From: Locusta migratoria
Lineage: Eukaryota; Arthropoda; Insecta; Orthoptera; Acrididae
Length of the DNA: 64,000 nucleotides
Reading direction: 5' to 3'
NCBI GenBank assembly: GCA_026315105.1
Contig: CM048755.1
Coordinates: forward strand, 215,252,333 to 215,316,332
Shown here: positions 44,663-55,667 of the stretch, in pieces
Numbering within the stretch: the first letter of the stretch is position 1
How the letters are laid out: every line of letters begins with the position of its first letter
Translations under genes and position numbers: made by a program
Notes under the pieces: generated by a model
Told to the model about the DNA's origin: nothing
Database searches by the model: none
The model's input: only the letters and a program-made list of their open reading frames with translations

Positions 44663-47600
44663 GTTGTTGTTGTGGTCTTCAGTCCAGAGACTGGTTTGAT
44701 GCAGCTCTCCACCCTACTCTATCCTGAGCAAGCCTTTTCATCTCCTCATAAGAACGACAACCCACATCCACTTGAATCTGCTTACTATACGCGTCTCTTG
44801 GCCTCCCTCTGCGATTTTTACCCCACACACTTCCCTCCAAGGCTAAATTCACAATTCCTTGATGTCTAAGAATGTGTCCTACCAATCTATCCCTTCTTTT
44901 AGTCAAGGTATGCCAGAAATTTCTTCTCTCCCCAATTCGGTTCAGTACCTCCTCATTAGTTACGCAATCCACCCACCTAATCTTCAGCATTCTTCTGTAG
45001 CACCACATTTCAAAAGCCTCTATCCTCTTCCTGTCCGCACTGCTTATTGTCCATGTTTCACTCCCATACAAGGCAACACTCCATACAAATGCCTTCAGAA
45101 AGGACTTCCTGAGGCTTAAATCAATATTCGATGTTAACAAATTTCTCTTTTTCAAAAACGCCTTTCTACCCATTGCCATTCTGCATTTTATATCATCTGT
45201 ACTGCGACCATCATTTGTTATTTTACTGCCCAAGTAACAAAACTCATCTACCTCCTTTATTGTTTCGTTACCTAATCTAATTCCTTCAGCATCACCTGAT
45301 TTTCTTACACTGCACTCCATTACCCTAGTTTTACTCTTGTTAATGTTCATCTTATATGCACCTTTCAGCACACTGTCCATTCCGTTCAATTGCTCTTCCA
45401 GGTCCTTTGCTGTATCTGACAGAATTACTATGTCGTCGGCAAAACGCAATGTTTTTAATTCTTCACCCTGAACTTTAATTCCTTCTCCAAATTTCTCCTT
45501 GCTTTCCTTTATAGCTTGCTCAATGTACAAATTGAACAACATTGGGGAAAGGCTACAACCCTGTCTTACTCCCTTTCCAACCACTGCATCCCTTTCATGC
45601 CCTTCAACTCTGACAACCGCTGTCTGGTTTTTGTACAAGTTGTAAATAACCTTACGCTCCCTATATTTTACTCCTGCTTGCTTCAGAACTTTAAAGAGTT
45701 TATTCCAATCAACATTGTCAAAAGCCTTCTCCAAATCTACAAAAGCTAGAAATGTTGGTTTGCCTTTTCTTAATCTATCTTCTAGGATAAGCCGTAAAGT
45801 GAGTATTGCCTCCCGTGTTCCTACATTTCTCCTGAACCCAAACTGATCTTCCCCGAGGTCGGCTTCTACCAGCTTTTCCATCCTTCTGTATATAATTCGT
45901 GTTAATATTTTGCAACCATGACTTATTAAACTGATGGTTCTGTAGTTTTCACACCTGTCTGCACCCGCTTTCTTTGGAATGGGGATTATAACATTTTTCT
46001 TAAAGTCTGAGGGTACTTCACCTGTCTCATACATCTTACACACAATGTGAAACAATTTTGTCATGGCTGGTTCTCCCAGAGACTTCAGTAGCTCTGACGG
46101 GATATCATCTACTCCAGGGGCCTTGTTTCGACTTAGGTCTTTCAGGGCTCTGTCAAATTCATCCCTCAGTATAGTATCTCCTATTTCATCATCATCTACA
46201 TCCTCTTCCCTTCCTACAATAGTGTCTCGAAGTTCATTTCCTTTGTAGAGCCCCTCTATATACTCTTTCCACCTTTCAGCTTTCCCTTCTTTGCTGAGAA
46301 CTGGTTTTCCATCAGTGTCCTTGATATTCATAGAGCTGTTTTTCTTATCGCCAAATGTTTCTTTTATTTTCCGGTAGGCTGTATCTATTTTTCCCCTATT
46401 TATACATTCTTCTACATCTTTGCATTTGCCTTCTGTCCATTCCTGCTTAGCCATTTTGCACTTCCTGTCAATCTCATTTCTTAGTCGTCTGTACTCCATT
46501 TTGCCTGTTTCATTTACTGCATTTTTATACTTTCTCCTTTCATCGATTAAATTTAGTATCTCCTGTGATATCCAAGGATTTTTTGTAGGTCTTGCCTTCC
46601 TACCTATTTTGTCCTCTGCTGCCTTCACTATTTCATCTCTTAATTTTACCCATTCCTCCTCAACGGTTTTATTTTCCCCTGTTTCTGTCAATTGTTGCCT
46701 GAAGCTCCCTCTGAAATTCTTAAGAACTTCAGGTTCCTTCAATTTATCTAGGTCCCATCTCCTTATTTTCCTACCTTTCTGTAGTTTCTTCAGTTTCAGC
46801 CTACAGTTCATAACCAACAAGTTATGGTCAGAGTCTATGTCTGCCCCTGGGTATGTCCTACACTTCAAAACCTGGTTCCGAAATCTATGTCTTACCATTA
46901 TAAAATCTATCTGGTATCTCCCGGTGTCTCCTGGTCTCTTCCACGTATACCACCTTCTTCTGTGATTCTTAAACCAGGTGTTTGTTATAACTAAATTATG
47001 TTCCGTGCAAAATTCTACCAGGCGGCTTCCTCTTTCATTCCTTTTGCCCAGACCATATTCACCCACTATCTTCCCTTCCCTTCCTTGTCCTACTACCGAA
47101 TTCCAGTCTCCCATAACAATTAAGTTTTCCTCTCCCTTTATTGTCTGAATAATTTCCTTTAGCTCCTCATATATTTCTTCGATCTCCTCATCATCGGCAG
47201 AGCTAGTTGGCATATAAACCTGTACTACTGTTGTTGGTGTTGGCTTCGTATCTATCTTGACAATGATAATGCGATCGCTGTGCTGGTCATAGTAGTTTAC
47301 CCGCATTCCTATTTTCTTATTCATTATCAGTCCTACTCCTGTGATACCCCCAACTGATTTTGTATTTATAATCCTGTACTCACCTGACCAGAAATCCTGT
47401 TCATCCTGCCACCGAACTTCACTAATCCCCACTATATCTAACTTCAACCTATCCATTTCCCTTTTTAAATTTTCTAATTTTCCTACTCGATTAAGGGATC
47501 TAACATTCCACGCTCCGACCCGTAGAATGCCAGTATTGTCTTTCCTGATGATCACATCCTCCTGAGTAGTCCCCGCCCGGAGATCCGAATGGGGGACTAT

Positions 47601-47947
47601 TTTACCTCCGGAATATTTTACCCGAGAGGATGCCATCATCATATGTTCATACAGTAGAGCTGCATGTCCTCGGGAAAAATAACGGCTGTAGTTTCCCCTT
47701 GCTTTCAGCCGTTCGCAGTAGCTGTGTGGCAAAGCCACATTAGCTGATGTTACAAGGCCAGCTCAGTCAATCATCCAGACTGTTGCCCCTGTAACTACTG
47801 AAAAGGCTGCTGCCCCTCTTCAGGAACCACACGTTTGTCTGGCCTCTCCACAGATACCCCTCCGCGGTGGTTGTACCTACGGTACGGCTATCTGTATCGT
47901 TGAAGCACGCAAGCCACCCCACCTCGGCAATGTCTGTGGTTCGTGGG
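44663..47947 (-). mobile_element. Full-length RTE-clade LINE
   Basis: 3285 bp bounded by the direct repeat AGCT (44659-44662, 47948-47951). From its 5-prime end (right) it has a ~209-bp 5-prime UTR, one long open frame, and a 16-bp 3-prime end of (CAA)n type (AGACCACAACAACAAC). Size, single ORF, very short 3-prime UTR and simple-repeat tail fit the RTE clade. Splicing it out joins the host LINE in frame (QIFS-LRQ), which confirms both ends. No internal SINE or stop is present, so it is the youngest LINE here. Confidence 0.93.
44679..47738 (-). CDS. RTE retrotransposon polyprotein: APE endonuclease + reverse transcriptase
   Basis: 1019 residues, open throughout, stop TGA at 44681-44679. The protein would nick target DNA and prime reverse transcription of its own RNA there. 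Endonuclease (about 72-312) has all expected motifs: GAWNVRS (75-81), SEVRW (106-110, catalytic Glu), GDWN (210-213), IDFI (277-280) and SDH (303-305). Linker about 315-540. Reverse transcriptase about 540-900: NYRTISLI (598-605), FGFRRNVGTREA (633-644), FVDLEKAFD (666-674, first catalytic Asp), GVRQGCSLSP (723-732), and FADD (766-769, catalytic pair). The C-terminal tail has YGSETW (891-896) and VGHILRH (953-959). The residues before about 70 are poorly conserved in style; the true start could be an internal Met (33-35). Insect copies of this type are often mis-annotated as craniofacial development protein 2-like. Probably competent, but activity is not shown. Confidence 0.95.
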   Translation of the reverse strand: MALPHSYCERLKARGNYSRYFSRGHAALLYEHMMMASSRVKYSGGKIVPHSDLRAGTTQEDVIIRKDNTGILRVGAWNVRSLNRVGKLENLKREMDRLKLDIVGISEVRWQDEQDFWSGEYRIINTKSVGGITGVGLIMNKKIGMRVNYYDQHSDRIIIVKIDTKPTPTTVVQVYMPTSSADDEEIEEIYEELKEIIQTIKGEENLIVMGDWNSVVGQGREGKIVGEYGLGKRNERGSRLVEFCTEHNLVITNTWFKNHRRRWYTWKRPGDTGRYQIDFIMVRHRFRNQVLKCRTYPGADIDSDHNLLVMNCRLKLKKLQKGRKIRRWDLDKLKEPEVLKNFRGSFRQQLTETGENKTVEEEWVKLRDEIVKAAEDKIGRKARPTKNPWISQEILNLIDERRKYKNAVNETGKMEYRRLRNEIDRKCKMAKQEWTEGKCKDVEECINRGKIDTAYRKIKETFGDKKNSSMNIKDTDGKPVLSKEGKAERWKEYIEGLYKGNELRDTIVGREEDVDDDEIGDTILRDEFDRALKDLSRNKAPGVDDIPSELLKSLGEPAMTKLFHIVCKMYETGEVPSDFKKNVIIPIPKKAGADRCENYRTISLISHGCKILTRIIYRRMEKLVEADLGEDQFGFRRNVGTREAILTLRLILEDRLRKGKPTFLAFVDLEKAFDNVDWNKLFKVLKQAGVKYRERKVIYNLYKNQTAVVRVEGHERDAVVGKGVRQGCSLSPMLFNLYIEQAIKESKEKFGEGIKVQGEELKTLRFADDIVILSDTAKDLEEQLNGMDSVLKGAYKMNINKSKTRVMECSVRKSGDAEGIRLGNETIKEVDEFCYLGSKITNDGRSTDDIKCRMAMGRKAFLKKRNLLTSNIDLSLRKSFLKAFVWSVALYGSETWTISSADRKRIEAFEMWCYRRMLKIRWVDCVTNEEVLNRIGERRNFWHTLTKRRDRLVGHILRHQGIVNLALEGSVWGKNRRGRPRDAYSKQIQVDVGCRSYEEMKRLAQDRVGWRAASNQSLD

Positions 47948-47951
47948 AGCT

Positions 47952-49135
47952 TACGGCAGGTAATGGAAAAGTGCTGTGAGTGGAACAGGGAATTGTATCA
48001 ATGTTTCATAGATCTAGAAAAGGTTTATGATCGTGTTCCCAGGAGGAAGCTACTGTCATTTATACAAGATTATGGTATAGGAGGAAAACTTCTGCAGGCA
48101 ATTAAAGAAGCTTTACATAGACTGTCAGGCAGCAGTTAGAGTAGATGGCAAATTAAGCTCACGGTTCAGGGTAGTTTCAGGGGTAAGACAAGGCTGTAAC
48201 ATGTAACCACTGTTGTTCATACTACTCATGGATCATATGTTGAAAACAGTAGACTGGCAGGGCGGGATTAAAATAGGTGGAAACAAAATAAACAGTTTCG
48301 CATATGCGGATGACTTAGTTGTAATGGCAGATTCGATTGAAAGGTTGCAAACTAATATTTCAGAGCTCGATCAGAGGTGCAAGGATTATGATATGAAGAT
48401 CAGCATCTCCAAAACGAAAGTAATGTCTGTAGGAAAGAGATTTAAACAGATTGAGTGCCAAATAGGAGGAACAAAGATAGAACAGGTAGACAGTTTCAAG
48501 TACCTGGGATATATTTTCTCACAGGATGGCAACATAGTGAAAGAACTGGAATCGCGGTGCAGCAAAGCTAATGCAGTGAGTGCTCACCTGAGATCTACTC
48601 TCTTTTGCAAGAAGGAAGTAAGTACCAAGACTAAGCTGGCAGTGCCCCGCTCTATCTTTCGACCAACTTTGTTGTATGGGAGTGAAAGTTGGGTGGATAC
48701 GGGTTACCTTATTCATAAAGTAGAGGTTACAGATGTGAAAGTAGCAAGAATGATTGCAGTGCACTAATAGATGGGAACAATGGCAGGAGGGTGTCCATAA
48801 TGAGGAAATCAAGGAAAAACTGGGTATGAACACCACAGATGAAGCAGTTACAGCGAACAGTCTGAGATGGTGGGGTCATGTTACACGCATGGGAGAAGCA
48901 AGGTTACCTAAGAGACTCATGAGCTCGGCAGTGGAGGGTAAGAGGAGTCGAGGTAGACCAAGAAGAAAGTACTTAGATTCGGTGAAGAATGATTTTGAAG
49001 TAAAAGGCATAACATCAGACGAGGCATCAATGTTAGCATTAAATAGGGGATCATGGAGGAATTTTATTAGAGGTACTATGCTCCAGACTGAACTCTGAAA
49101 GGCATAATCAGTCTCTAATCATAATGATGATGATG
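47952..49135 (+). pseudogene. Older RTE-like LINE, 3-prime part
   Basis: Continues the host element after the young RTE: LRQVMEKCCEWNRELYQCFI, DLEKVYDRVPRRKLL (about 47952-48060), VSGVRQGCN then a stop (near 48200), YADDLVVMA (48304-48330, catalytic pair intact) and FKYLGYIFSQDGNI. The C-terminus is NSLRWWGHVTRM..KRSRGRPRRKYLD (about 48856-48985). Frameshifts near 48130 and 48760 and a short deletion near 48700. It ends in an ATG/ATGA simple repeat (49120-49135). A different family from the young RTE. Confidence 0.88.
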
Positions 49136-49221
49136 AAGGAATTTTCGACGTTAGTATCCAGCTTGCATTGAAATAACTGAATTGGAAAATATAGGTTTTA
49201 ACTGGGGTACTTGAGTCTCAG

Positions 49222-49552
49222 AAACTGTTCAAATGTTTGTTCAATTGTAAATCTATCGGACCAAATTGCGTATCATCAGTCTGTAGCTTACAAACTAATT
49301 AAACTAAGGTAAACTAACCTAAGGGCAACATTCACAACATGCCCCAGGGAGGACTCGAACCTCCGACGGCGAGCAACCGCGCGCTCCTCAGCGAGACGCC
49401 TTAGAACGATCGGCTACTCCGCCGCGGCTCATATATTTGTAATCTATCGGATTCAACTACGTGGTCATTAGTCCGTAGCTTACAAACTACTTCAACAAAG
49501 GTAAACTAACCTAAGGGCAACACGAACAACCGTGCCGGAGGGAGGGACTCTA
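49222..49552 (-). mobile_element. Dimeric SINE-B insertion
   Basis: A full minus-strand SINE-B (49222-49430) is followed at once by a second, headless SINE-B body (about 49431-49552). One TSD, ACTTGAGTCTCAG (49209-49221 and 49553-49565), encloses both, and none separates them. Confidence 0.85.
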
Positions 49553-49597
49553 ACTTGAGTCTCAGCTGGTAATAGGTATTGTAATCATACAGCAGGG

Positions 49598-49690
49598 ACA
49601 TGAAAATTTGTACCGAGGCTGGGATTCGAACCTTGCACCTCCTGAATACTACGCAGTTGTGCTAAGACTCTGCGCCACTTCATGTAGATG
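49598..49690 (-). mobile_element. SINE-E fragment
   Basis: GAAAATTTGTACCGAGGCTG, GGGATTCGAACC and GCGCCACTTC: tRNA-like head read from the opposite strand. Ends approximate. Confidence 0.5.
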
Positions 49691-49906
49691 GGCATAATAT
49701 ACAGAAAAGGTCTACCCAAGCACGCGTCCCGTCAGAAACAAACTTCCATACATCCTCCTACTTCGATCATTTTATCCATGACTGGTAGCAGGCCCACTGC
49801 CGCCAGGACGTCCGGTCCTCGTGTACATCCGCACTGAAATGCGCAGCAAACCTTGGCAAAGTGGATTACAATTAAAAAACGCGGCGACGCCGCAGTTGTC
49901 AATGCG

Positions 49907-49992
49907 GAAAGTTGAAAATTTGTGCCCAGCCGGTATTTACAGCCGGGCCCTCCTGCTTACAAGGCAGTCGCACTGACGGCTACGCCACTTTT
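49907..49992 (-). mobile_element. SINE-E fragment
   Basis: GTTGAAAATTTGTGCCCAGC..CTGCTTACAAGGCAGTCGC..CTACGCCAC. Same family as 49598 and 4588. Confidence 0.5.
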
Positions 49993-50170
49993 TTTTCTCC
50001 TTTCTTTCCTTAACGTCACCATTGGGGACAAATTGATTACCACGGCCGTGCGAGCAGCCCTAACAATGCCTCCCATCAGAAGCTAATTCTCAACTTAGCC
50101 ACACACCACTAACGTAGTACCCTGGCATATTATCACTCAGTACTCGCGGGATGTCGCCGATGCTTTAAGA

Positions 50171-50575
50171 AATATGTTCAAATGTTTGTAAAGTTATGGG
50201 ACCAAACTGCAGTGGCCATCGGTCCCTAAACTTACAAACTATTAAAACTAACTTATCCTAAGAACAACACAAACACCCATGCCCGAGGAAGGACTCGAAC
50301 TTCCGACGGAAAACGGCCGCGCGCACCGCAACAGCCACGGCGGAGAGGCCGAGCGCATTGAGGCGCTATGCTACGATGCGGAGGCCGTTCCCCGTCGGGG
50401 GTTCGAACCCCCTCTCGGGCATGGATGTTTGTGCCGTCTTTAGTATAATCTAGTTCATAAGTAGTTTGTAGGTTTAGGGACTGATGACCCCGTAGTTAAG
50501 TCCCATAAGCTCTACAAACATTTTTGAAGCACCGCAGCAAGGCGCCGTAGTGCGCACGGATATTCCGCTGCGGCT
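50171..50575 (-). mobile_element. Outer SINE, split by another SINE
   Basis: Body and B-box half at 50171-50333, remainder of head at 50540-50575. Outer TSD TGCTTTAAGA at 50161-50170 and 50576-50585. Confidence 0.88.
50334..50528 (+). mobile_element. SINE-C nested inside a SINE head
   Basis: Clear head GGAGAGGCCGAGCGCATTGA, B box GGGTTCGAACCC. TSD GCACCGCA[A/G]CA at 50323-50333 and 50529-50539, inside the tRNA-derived head of the outer SINE. Confidence 0.9.
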
Positions 50576-50627
50576 TGCTTTAAGAGTTCGGGCGCAGTGT
50601 GTATCCGCTCTGTCATCGCCTTGATTA

Positions 50628-51412
50628 CACAGGATGTCCCAATATCTTGACCACCCAAAATATCTCTGGAACAACAACTGCTATTGTAAAACGACTTTCA
50701 CCAGTATCGGTGTAAATATTTTCAAACATTCTAAACCGAAAACATATACGTTTTATTTTACACAAACTTATGTTTTTATGTACACCCCATATTATTTCAT
50801 AAGCAACTATAGCATGACAAAACACGTAAACAATGACGTTGATTGCATCACAATACGTCAATTACATCCCGACATATTTCGAATTGAAGTTGGCGCTTGA
50901 AATACATAAAACGCGTGGCTAGCTCCATGTCCTGATACTCAGGCGAGAACCCCATACTGCTCAGTACGTGCGCTAGCCGCACGCTTCTCGTATTTCAAGC
51001 GTCAACTTCGTTTCGCAATATGTCGGGATGTAATTGGCGTATTGCGATTCAATCAGAGCCATTGTTTATATGATTAGTCATGATATAGATTGCTGATGAA
51101 ATAATATAGTGTCCATTTGAAAACACATAAGTTCGTTAAAAAAAAAAATCAAGTATGCTCTCGTTTTAGAATATTGCAAAATATTTACTTTCATGAGACC
51201 CTGCCTTACATTGATACCGGAGAAAGTCATTTTAGGAGACGACACAGAACAAAATACGTTAATGAACGCGTGTCCGGAAATGCAAATATAACTGAACAAT
51301 TGGTGTCTAGTATGGAAGCTTTGTATTTCCAGGCATAAGTTTATTTGACCTTTTTGTCCGTATCCTGTCCTCGAACACTCTCTAGAGACTGTACACGATG
51401 GAAAAATCACCC
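50628..51412. mobile_element. Palindromic MITE-like element
   Basis: Arms of ~300 bp (left about 50655-50950, right about 50970-51260) are diverged reverse complements (shared CAATTACATCCCGACATAT, GCGCTTGAAATAC-type, AAACAATG, ATATTATTTCAT). Outer ends ACACAGGATGTCCC (left) and TTCACAGGGTGATTT (right, inverted) are similar. No transposase. Confidence 0.6.
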
Positions 51413-51940
51413 TGTGAATCAATTGGCGCATGTATGTATGTATGTAATAGCATCACTTGAGAACGACTCGAGCTATCTGGCTGAACTTTTTTATCACAAC
51501 GTTTCTGTTAAAGAAAATTTTTGTGCATTTTTTGCTTTGTTTTGGTTATAGTCCTGAAAAAGTAGAAAAATTCTAAGCAAGTGTAAAAATCATAATTTCT
51601 GTATAGCTAACGATAGTAAAGGCATATTTTGTTTCACCAATCACCATCAAATTTGTCTCATTTATGTACTTTGACAAGGACTTTATGCTCCGAAACCCTC
51701 CGTATGGTGCATGCCGAAGAGTACCTTGCAATAGACATAGACGACATTTCAATGATCAATAGATTTTATGATCGTTTTTCCGATCACCGGGAAACGTGGC
51801 ACATACAGGTTTGTTTTTATGGGATTTTTTTACCCTGTGCAAGCCACTGTATGGTGCATGGTGGAGGGTAGATTGCAACAGGCTTCGACACCGTTCGATC
51901 ACTCTCCATGATGTTGTGAGGTATACGTAATTTTTCATAG
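51413..51940. other. Unassigned stretch
   Basis: A short GTAT tandem (51430-51443). CTGTATGGTGCATGGTGGAG near 51848 resembles words seen in 3-prime UTRs of Jockey/CR1-type LINEs, but not enough to call one. Confidence 0.35.
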
Positions 51941-51947
51941 TTAGCGG

Positions 51948-52320
51948 AAAGGGGGGGGGGGGGGTAAAGACGGGTAGGAGGACATTACAAAGACAGGGGC
52001 ATGGGGAGATGGGAAGAGGAGGGGGGAGGAGCAGGCAAACATAGTGAGAGGAGGATGTAGGGCGTGGACTATTGGAAGATACGAATAAACACGTAATGTG
52101 GGGAATGTTAATGTGAATTACACGTAACAATGTTTGTATCAGAAGAAGGGGAGGAGAGATAAAGAAATGAGAGAGTGGGGTGAATTTTATGGATAGAGAT
52201 AGAGGGGAGGAGGAGGAAGGAATGGCCAGAGGGAATGGGGAATGGGAAGGAGGAGATGGGCAAGTAAAAGGGGGGAGGAGGAGAGGGATAGAGAGAGGGG
52301 ACGAGATGGGGATTAGGGGT
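51948..52320. repeat. Purine-rich (G/A) tract
   Basis: Starts with a G14 run and stays strongly G/A on the plus strand for ~370 bp (GGAGGAGGAGGAAGG.., GAGAGGGGACGAGATGGGG). It gives proline/serine-rich minus-strand frames (up to 190 residues) that are composition artefacts. Confidence 0.8.
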
Positions 52321-53394
52321 ATATCCAAATCCCATTTCTGTTAGCAATTGAGAAGTATTTCCGGATTCGGTAGTTTATATATAAACGTAATTTTGTCTTG
52401 ATGACCACTGCCAAGATACGTAGTTTGATCTATCTCGCACCACACATAGAAAGGACTGTTACCCGGAAAGATAGCGCAATAAGACTATTAATTTTATTAA
52501 AAGTAAATTACCGCAATGAAGTCACCATGATTTATGGTGGCTCCCTCGATATTACATAAGGCAGGAAATGGTTCAGCCATTGCAGACGGCAATGACTGCT
52601 CCGCTACTTGCTCCCTTGCTGGCTATAACGTCTGTAACAAGTTCTTGTGGTAGGCTGGTCGCTGATCAGGGGTGTGATAGAAAAGGGGGGGGGGGGCATT
52701 TACTTCTATGTGTAGTCATCGAAGTGTGGTTTTTGGCAGTGACAAATAATGCGGCAGCTATTTTCGTCTCTACGTTTGCCGTCCCTTTGTCTTTTTTAAT
52801 ATACTTTTAATGATAACATTGACTTTTAATGTAGTACAGTGTTCTGCTGGCATTACAAAAATTACTCTAGAAATGTAAGGTTTTCCAAACGTGAATAAAT
52901 TTTTCAAATGTACAACGTCGTCATACACCTATGACCAAATAATCTACAGTATTGTTTTTTAACAGTAGAGAAACAAATAATATCTTACCAATAGCTGTCT
53001 TTTACATTGTTAGTCCATGGCATCCCAATAATTATTAAGTAAATTTAGGTTACACGGAAGTATTTTCAAAAATCTGGTTACATGTTAAATAATTTTGAAA
53101 TGGAAGCACTTCAAAAATAGCACAAATTTCCATATTGGAAACAAGTAAAATTTTTAAGACATAAAAGAAATTTAATCATTTATAAATATATCGTGTTTTG
53201 TTGACGAAGACGTATCGTTTTTAGGAACAAGGCGCCACAAGACTTGTGAAGTACAGCTTAACGGTCTACACGTTATATAACAAGTTTTAAAATACATATA
53301 GAATTTTACTCGCCACGAAGTTCTACAAATGAAGAATTAACAATATCACCGAAATACTGTTATTAGTTGTGCAGCGTTATTACAGAGACTGAAC
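52321..53394. other. Unassigned AT-rich stretch
   Basis: No recognised feature apart from a G10 run near 52686. Confidence 0.4.
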
Positions 53395-53875
53395 CCTTAA
53401 AAAATGTAACAGAACTACTAAAGAAACTGCATACACTACGCTTGTCCGTCCTTTTTTGGATTATTGCTGCCCAGTGTGGGATCCGTATCAGGTGGGACAT
53501 CGAAAGAGTCCAGAGAAGGGCAACTCGTTTCGTATTGTCACGATACAGGGGAGACAGCGTTACGGAAATAATACAGGATCTGGGATGGGAATAATTACAT
53601 CAACGGCGCTTATCGCTGCGGCGTGGGCTACTTACGAAATTCCAATCTCCTCCGAATGCGAAAGTGTATTGTTGACTCCCACTTACATAGGTAGAAAAGA
53701 TCATCAGCATAAAATACGAGAAATCAGAGCTCGAACGGAGATATTCAGGTGTTCTTTCTTCCCGCGTGCTATTCGAGAGTGGAATGGGAGGTAAATAGTA
53801 TAAAGGTGGTTCGAGGAACCCTCTGCTAGTCACTTAAATGTGATTTGCAGAGTATCCTATGTAGATATAGCACTT
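53395..53875 (+). pseudogene. Jockey/CR1-type LINE, RT C-terminus and 3-prime end
   Basis: Two frames give RVQRRATRFVLSRYRGDSVT..IIQDLGWE (53367-53594) and PTYIGRKDHQHKIREIRART..FFPRAIREWNGR (to 53792). Then a short UTR (GTGATTTGCAGAGTATCC) and a GTAGATATAG end, a decayed form of the GATGTAGATG tail of this family. Confidence 0.75.
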
Positions 53876-54784
53876 AAAATTGCAGAAGTAAATATATTTG
53901 CGAATCTTACAGTAACAAAAGAGCAGAAAAGGCCAGAAACTGCTTGTGGCTATCTGTAATCTGTTTACCATCCTATGCTTTTAAAACCGGTCACTACGTT
54001 GAAACACCGACTAGGACAAATCAAACGTTCATAGACACGCTGTCGTCCGAGAACAAGCCCCTTTCCCTTTTCTCAAGAAATTTGAAAGGATAGTCCGATT
54101 CATATTTGATGTAGGAAATGGGCTTTGATGACAAAAATGTGATAATCTCGTGTAGCTGTACTGGCGAAACGCTAGCACCACGATATGTTTCTCTCATTCT
54201 CAGACTTGTTATGAAGCGTCGTCTACGTATTTACATCATGTGATTGATCGTAATAAGCACTTGTGCGGCATAATGCTGTGTGCGTATGATTATGGATGAG
54301 TAAGAAATGAGTGGGAGACAAAAGGTGAACCACGGGGTCAGCAGTTAGCCTATTCCTCTCCAGCTGCACCAGCCAAGCCTCCAACGGAGCGATGAATTGG
54401 GAACACCCATCCATAGAACTCGAGCTCTTTCAGAACCAGAGAGTTTGTCAGTAATTTCATCTCTGCGTTTCTCAAGAACGAGTATTCAGAGATATATTCG
54501 TAATGCAATTCCACAGGGAAATCCAACTAAGGTGGTTTTCCTGGCTTTTAGTGGCGATATGTCCTTCAGGATAGGCACACACGTCAAGAAACGCCGAACA
54601 GAACGTGCCTTCTGTCTTACGATGCCAGTGAAATCGATGCTGAGTTCCGTAAAAGATTACTTGTCTCTAAGCAGAGCAAGAATACACAAGATCACGAACC
54701 TACGGTGTCAGTGTAGACAGGAGTCAGCGATCATGATATCGTCACAGCGTCAGTGGTGACCAAAGTTGATAAACCAATCAAGAA
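53876..54784. other. Unassigned stretch
   Basis: A 120-residue plus-strand frame (54397-54759) has no recognisable domain. Nothing else is visible. Confidence 0.35.
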
Positions 54785-55609
54785 GGCTAGGTGTGTGTTT
54801 TTGTTAGAAAGAGCAGATAAGCAATATTGTTAGCATTACACTTAAAAAGGAATGGAAATCCTTTAGTTCCGGTACAATGGATGTAGAGTAATTGTGGACT
54901 AAATTTAAATGCATTGTAAATGAAGGGTTAGAGAAATGTGTGCCTACAAAGTCGATTAAGGATGGGAAAGATCCACCGCGGTATAATAATAATATTAAAA
55001 AACTTCTGAGAAAGCAAAGCCTGTTGCACTCTTGGTTTAAAAAAGAAGACGCAAGTTAAGATTTGCAAAAGTTAGTAGAGAATCGTGCGTCTATAAAAAG
55101 ATCGATGGGCTAAGCATACAATAATTACCACAGCCATACCATGGCAAAAGATCTTTCTGAGAACCCAAAAAATTTCTGGTCCTATGTAAAATCTATAAGC
55201 GGTACAAGGCCACTATGCAGCCACTCGATCATTCCGGGACAGTAATAGAAGGAAGCAAACTGAAACCTGAAGTTCTAAATTTTACCTTTAAGAAATCATT
55301 TACGCAGGATGACCATACAAACGTACCATCATTTGATCAATCTACCAACTCCCAAATAGAAGACGTAGTAATAGGTACTTCCGGTGTAGAGAAGCAGCTG
55401 AGAGAGCTGAATAAAAAAAAAAAAAGGTCTCCTGGCCCGGATGGAATACCAGTTACAAAGAGTATTCTACGGTTCTACGGCATTGTCTCCTTACATACCT
55501 TGCATTTATCGCGAATCTTTAATTCAGCGCAAAATTCCTAGTGAATGGAGAAAGGCGCAGGTGACTTCCAATTATAAGAAAGGTAAAAGAACTGACCCAC
55601 ATAATTACA

Positions 55610-55667
55610 AGGGACTGATGATACCGTAGTTAAGTCCCATAAGCTTAACAATCATTTGGATATTTGG
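55610..55667 (+). mobile_element. 58-bp SINE tail insertion
   Basis: Only the last ~58 bp of the shared SINE body (GGACTGATG..TTAAGTCCCATAAGC..CATTTGG) inserted, with its own TSD ACATAATTACA at 55599-55609 and 55668-55678. Confidence 0.85.

Noticed and set aside
46420..46965. 181-residue plus-strand frame
   Set aside because: Antisense shadow of the intact RTE coding sequence.
51756..52347. 190-residue proline/serine-rich minus-strand frame
   Set aside because: Composition artefact of the purine-rich tract; no domain, no start or splice context.
54397..54759. 120-residue plus-strand frame
   Set aside because: No recognisable domain and no supporting context.
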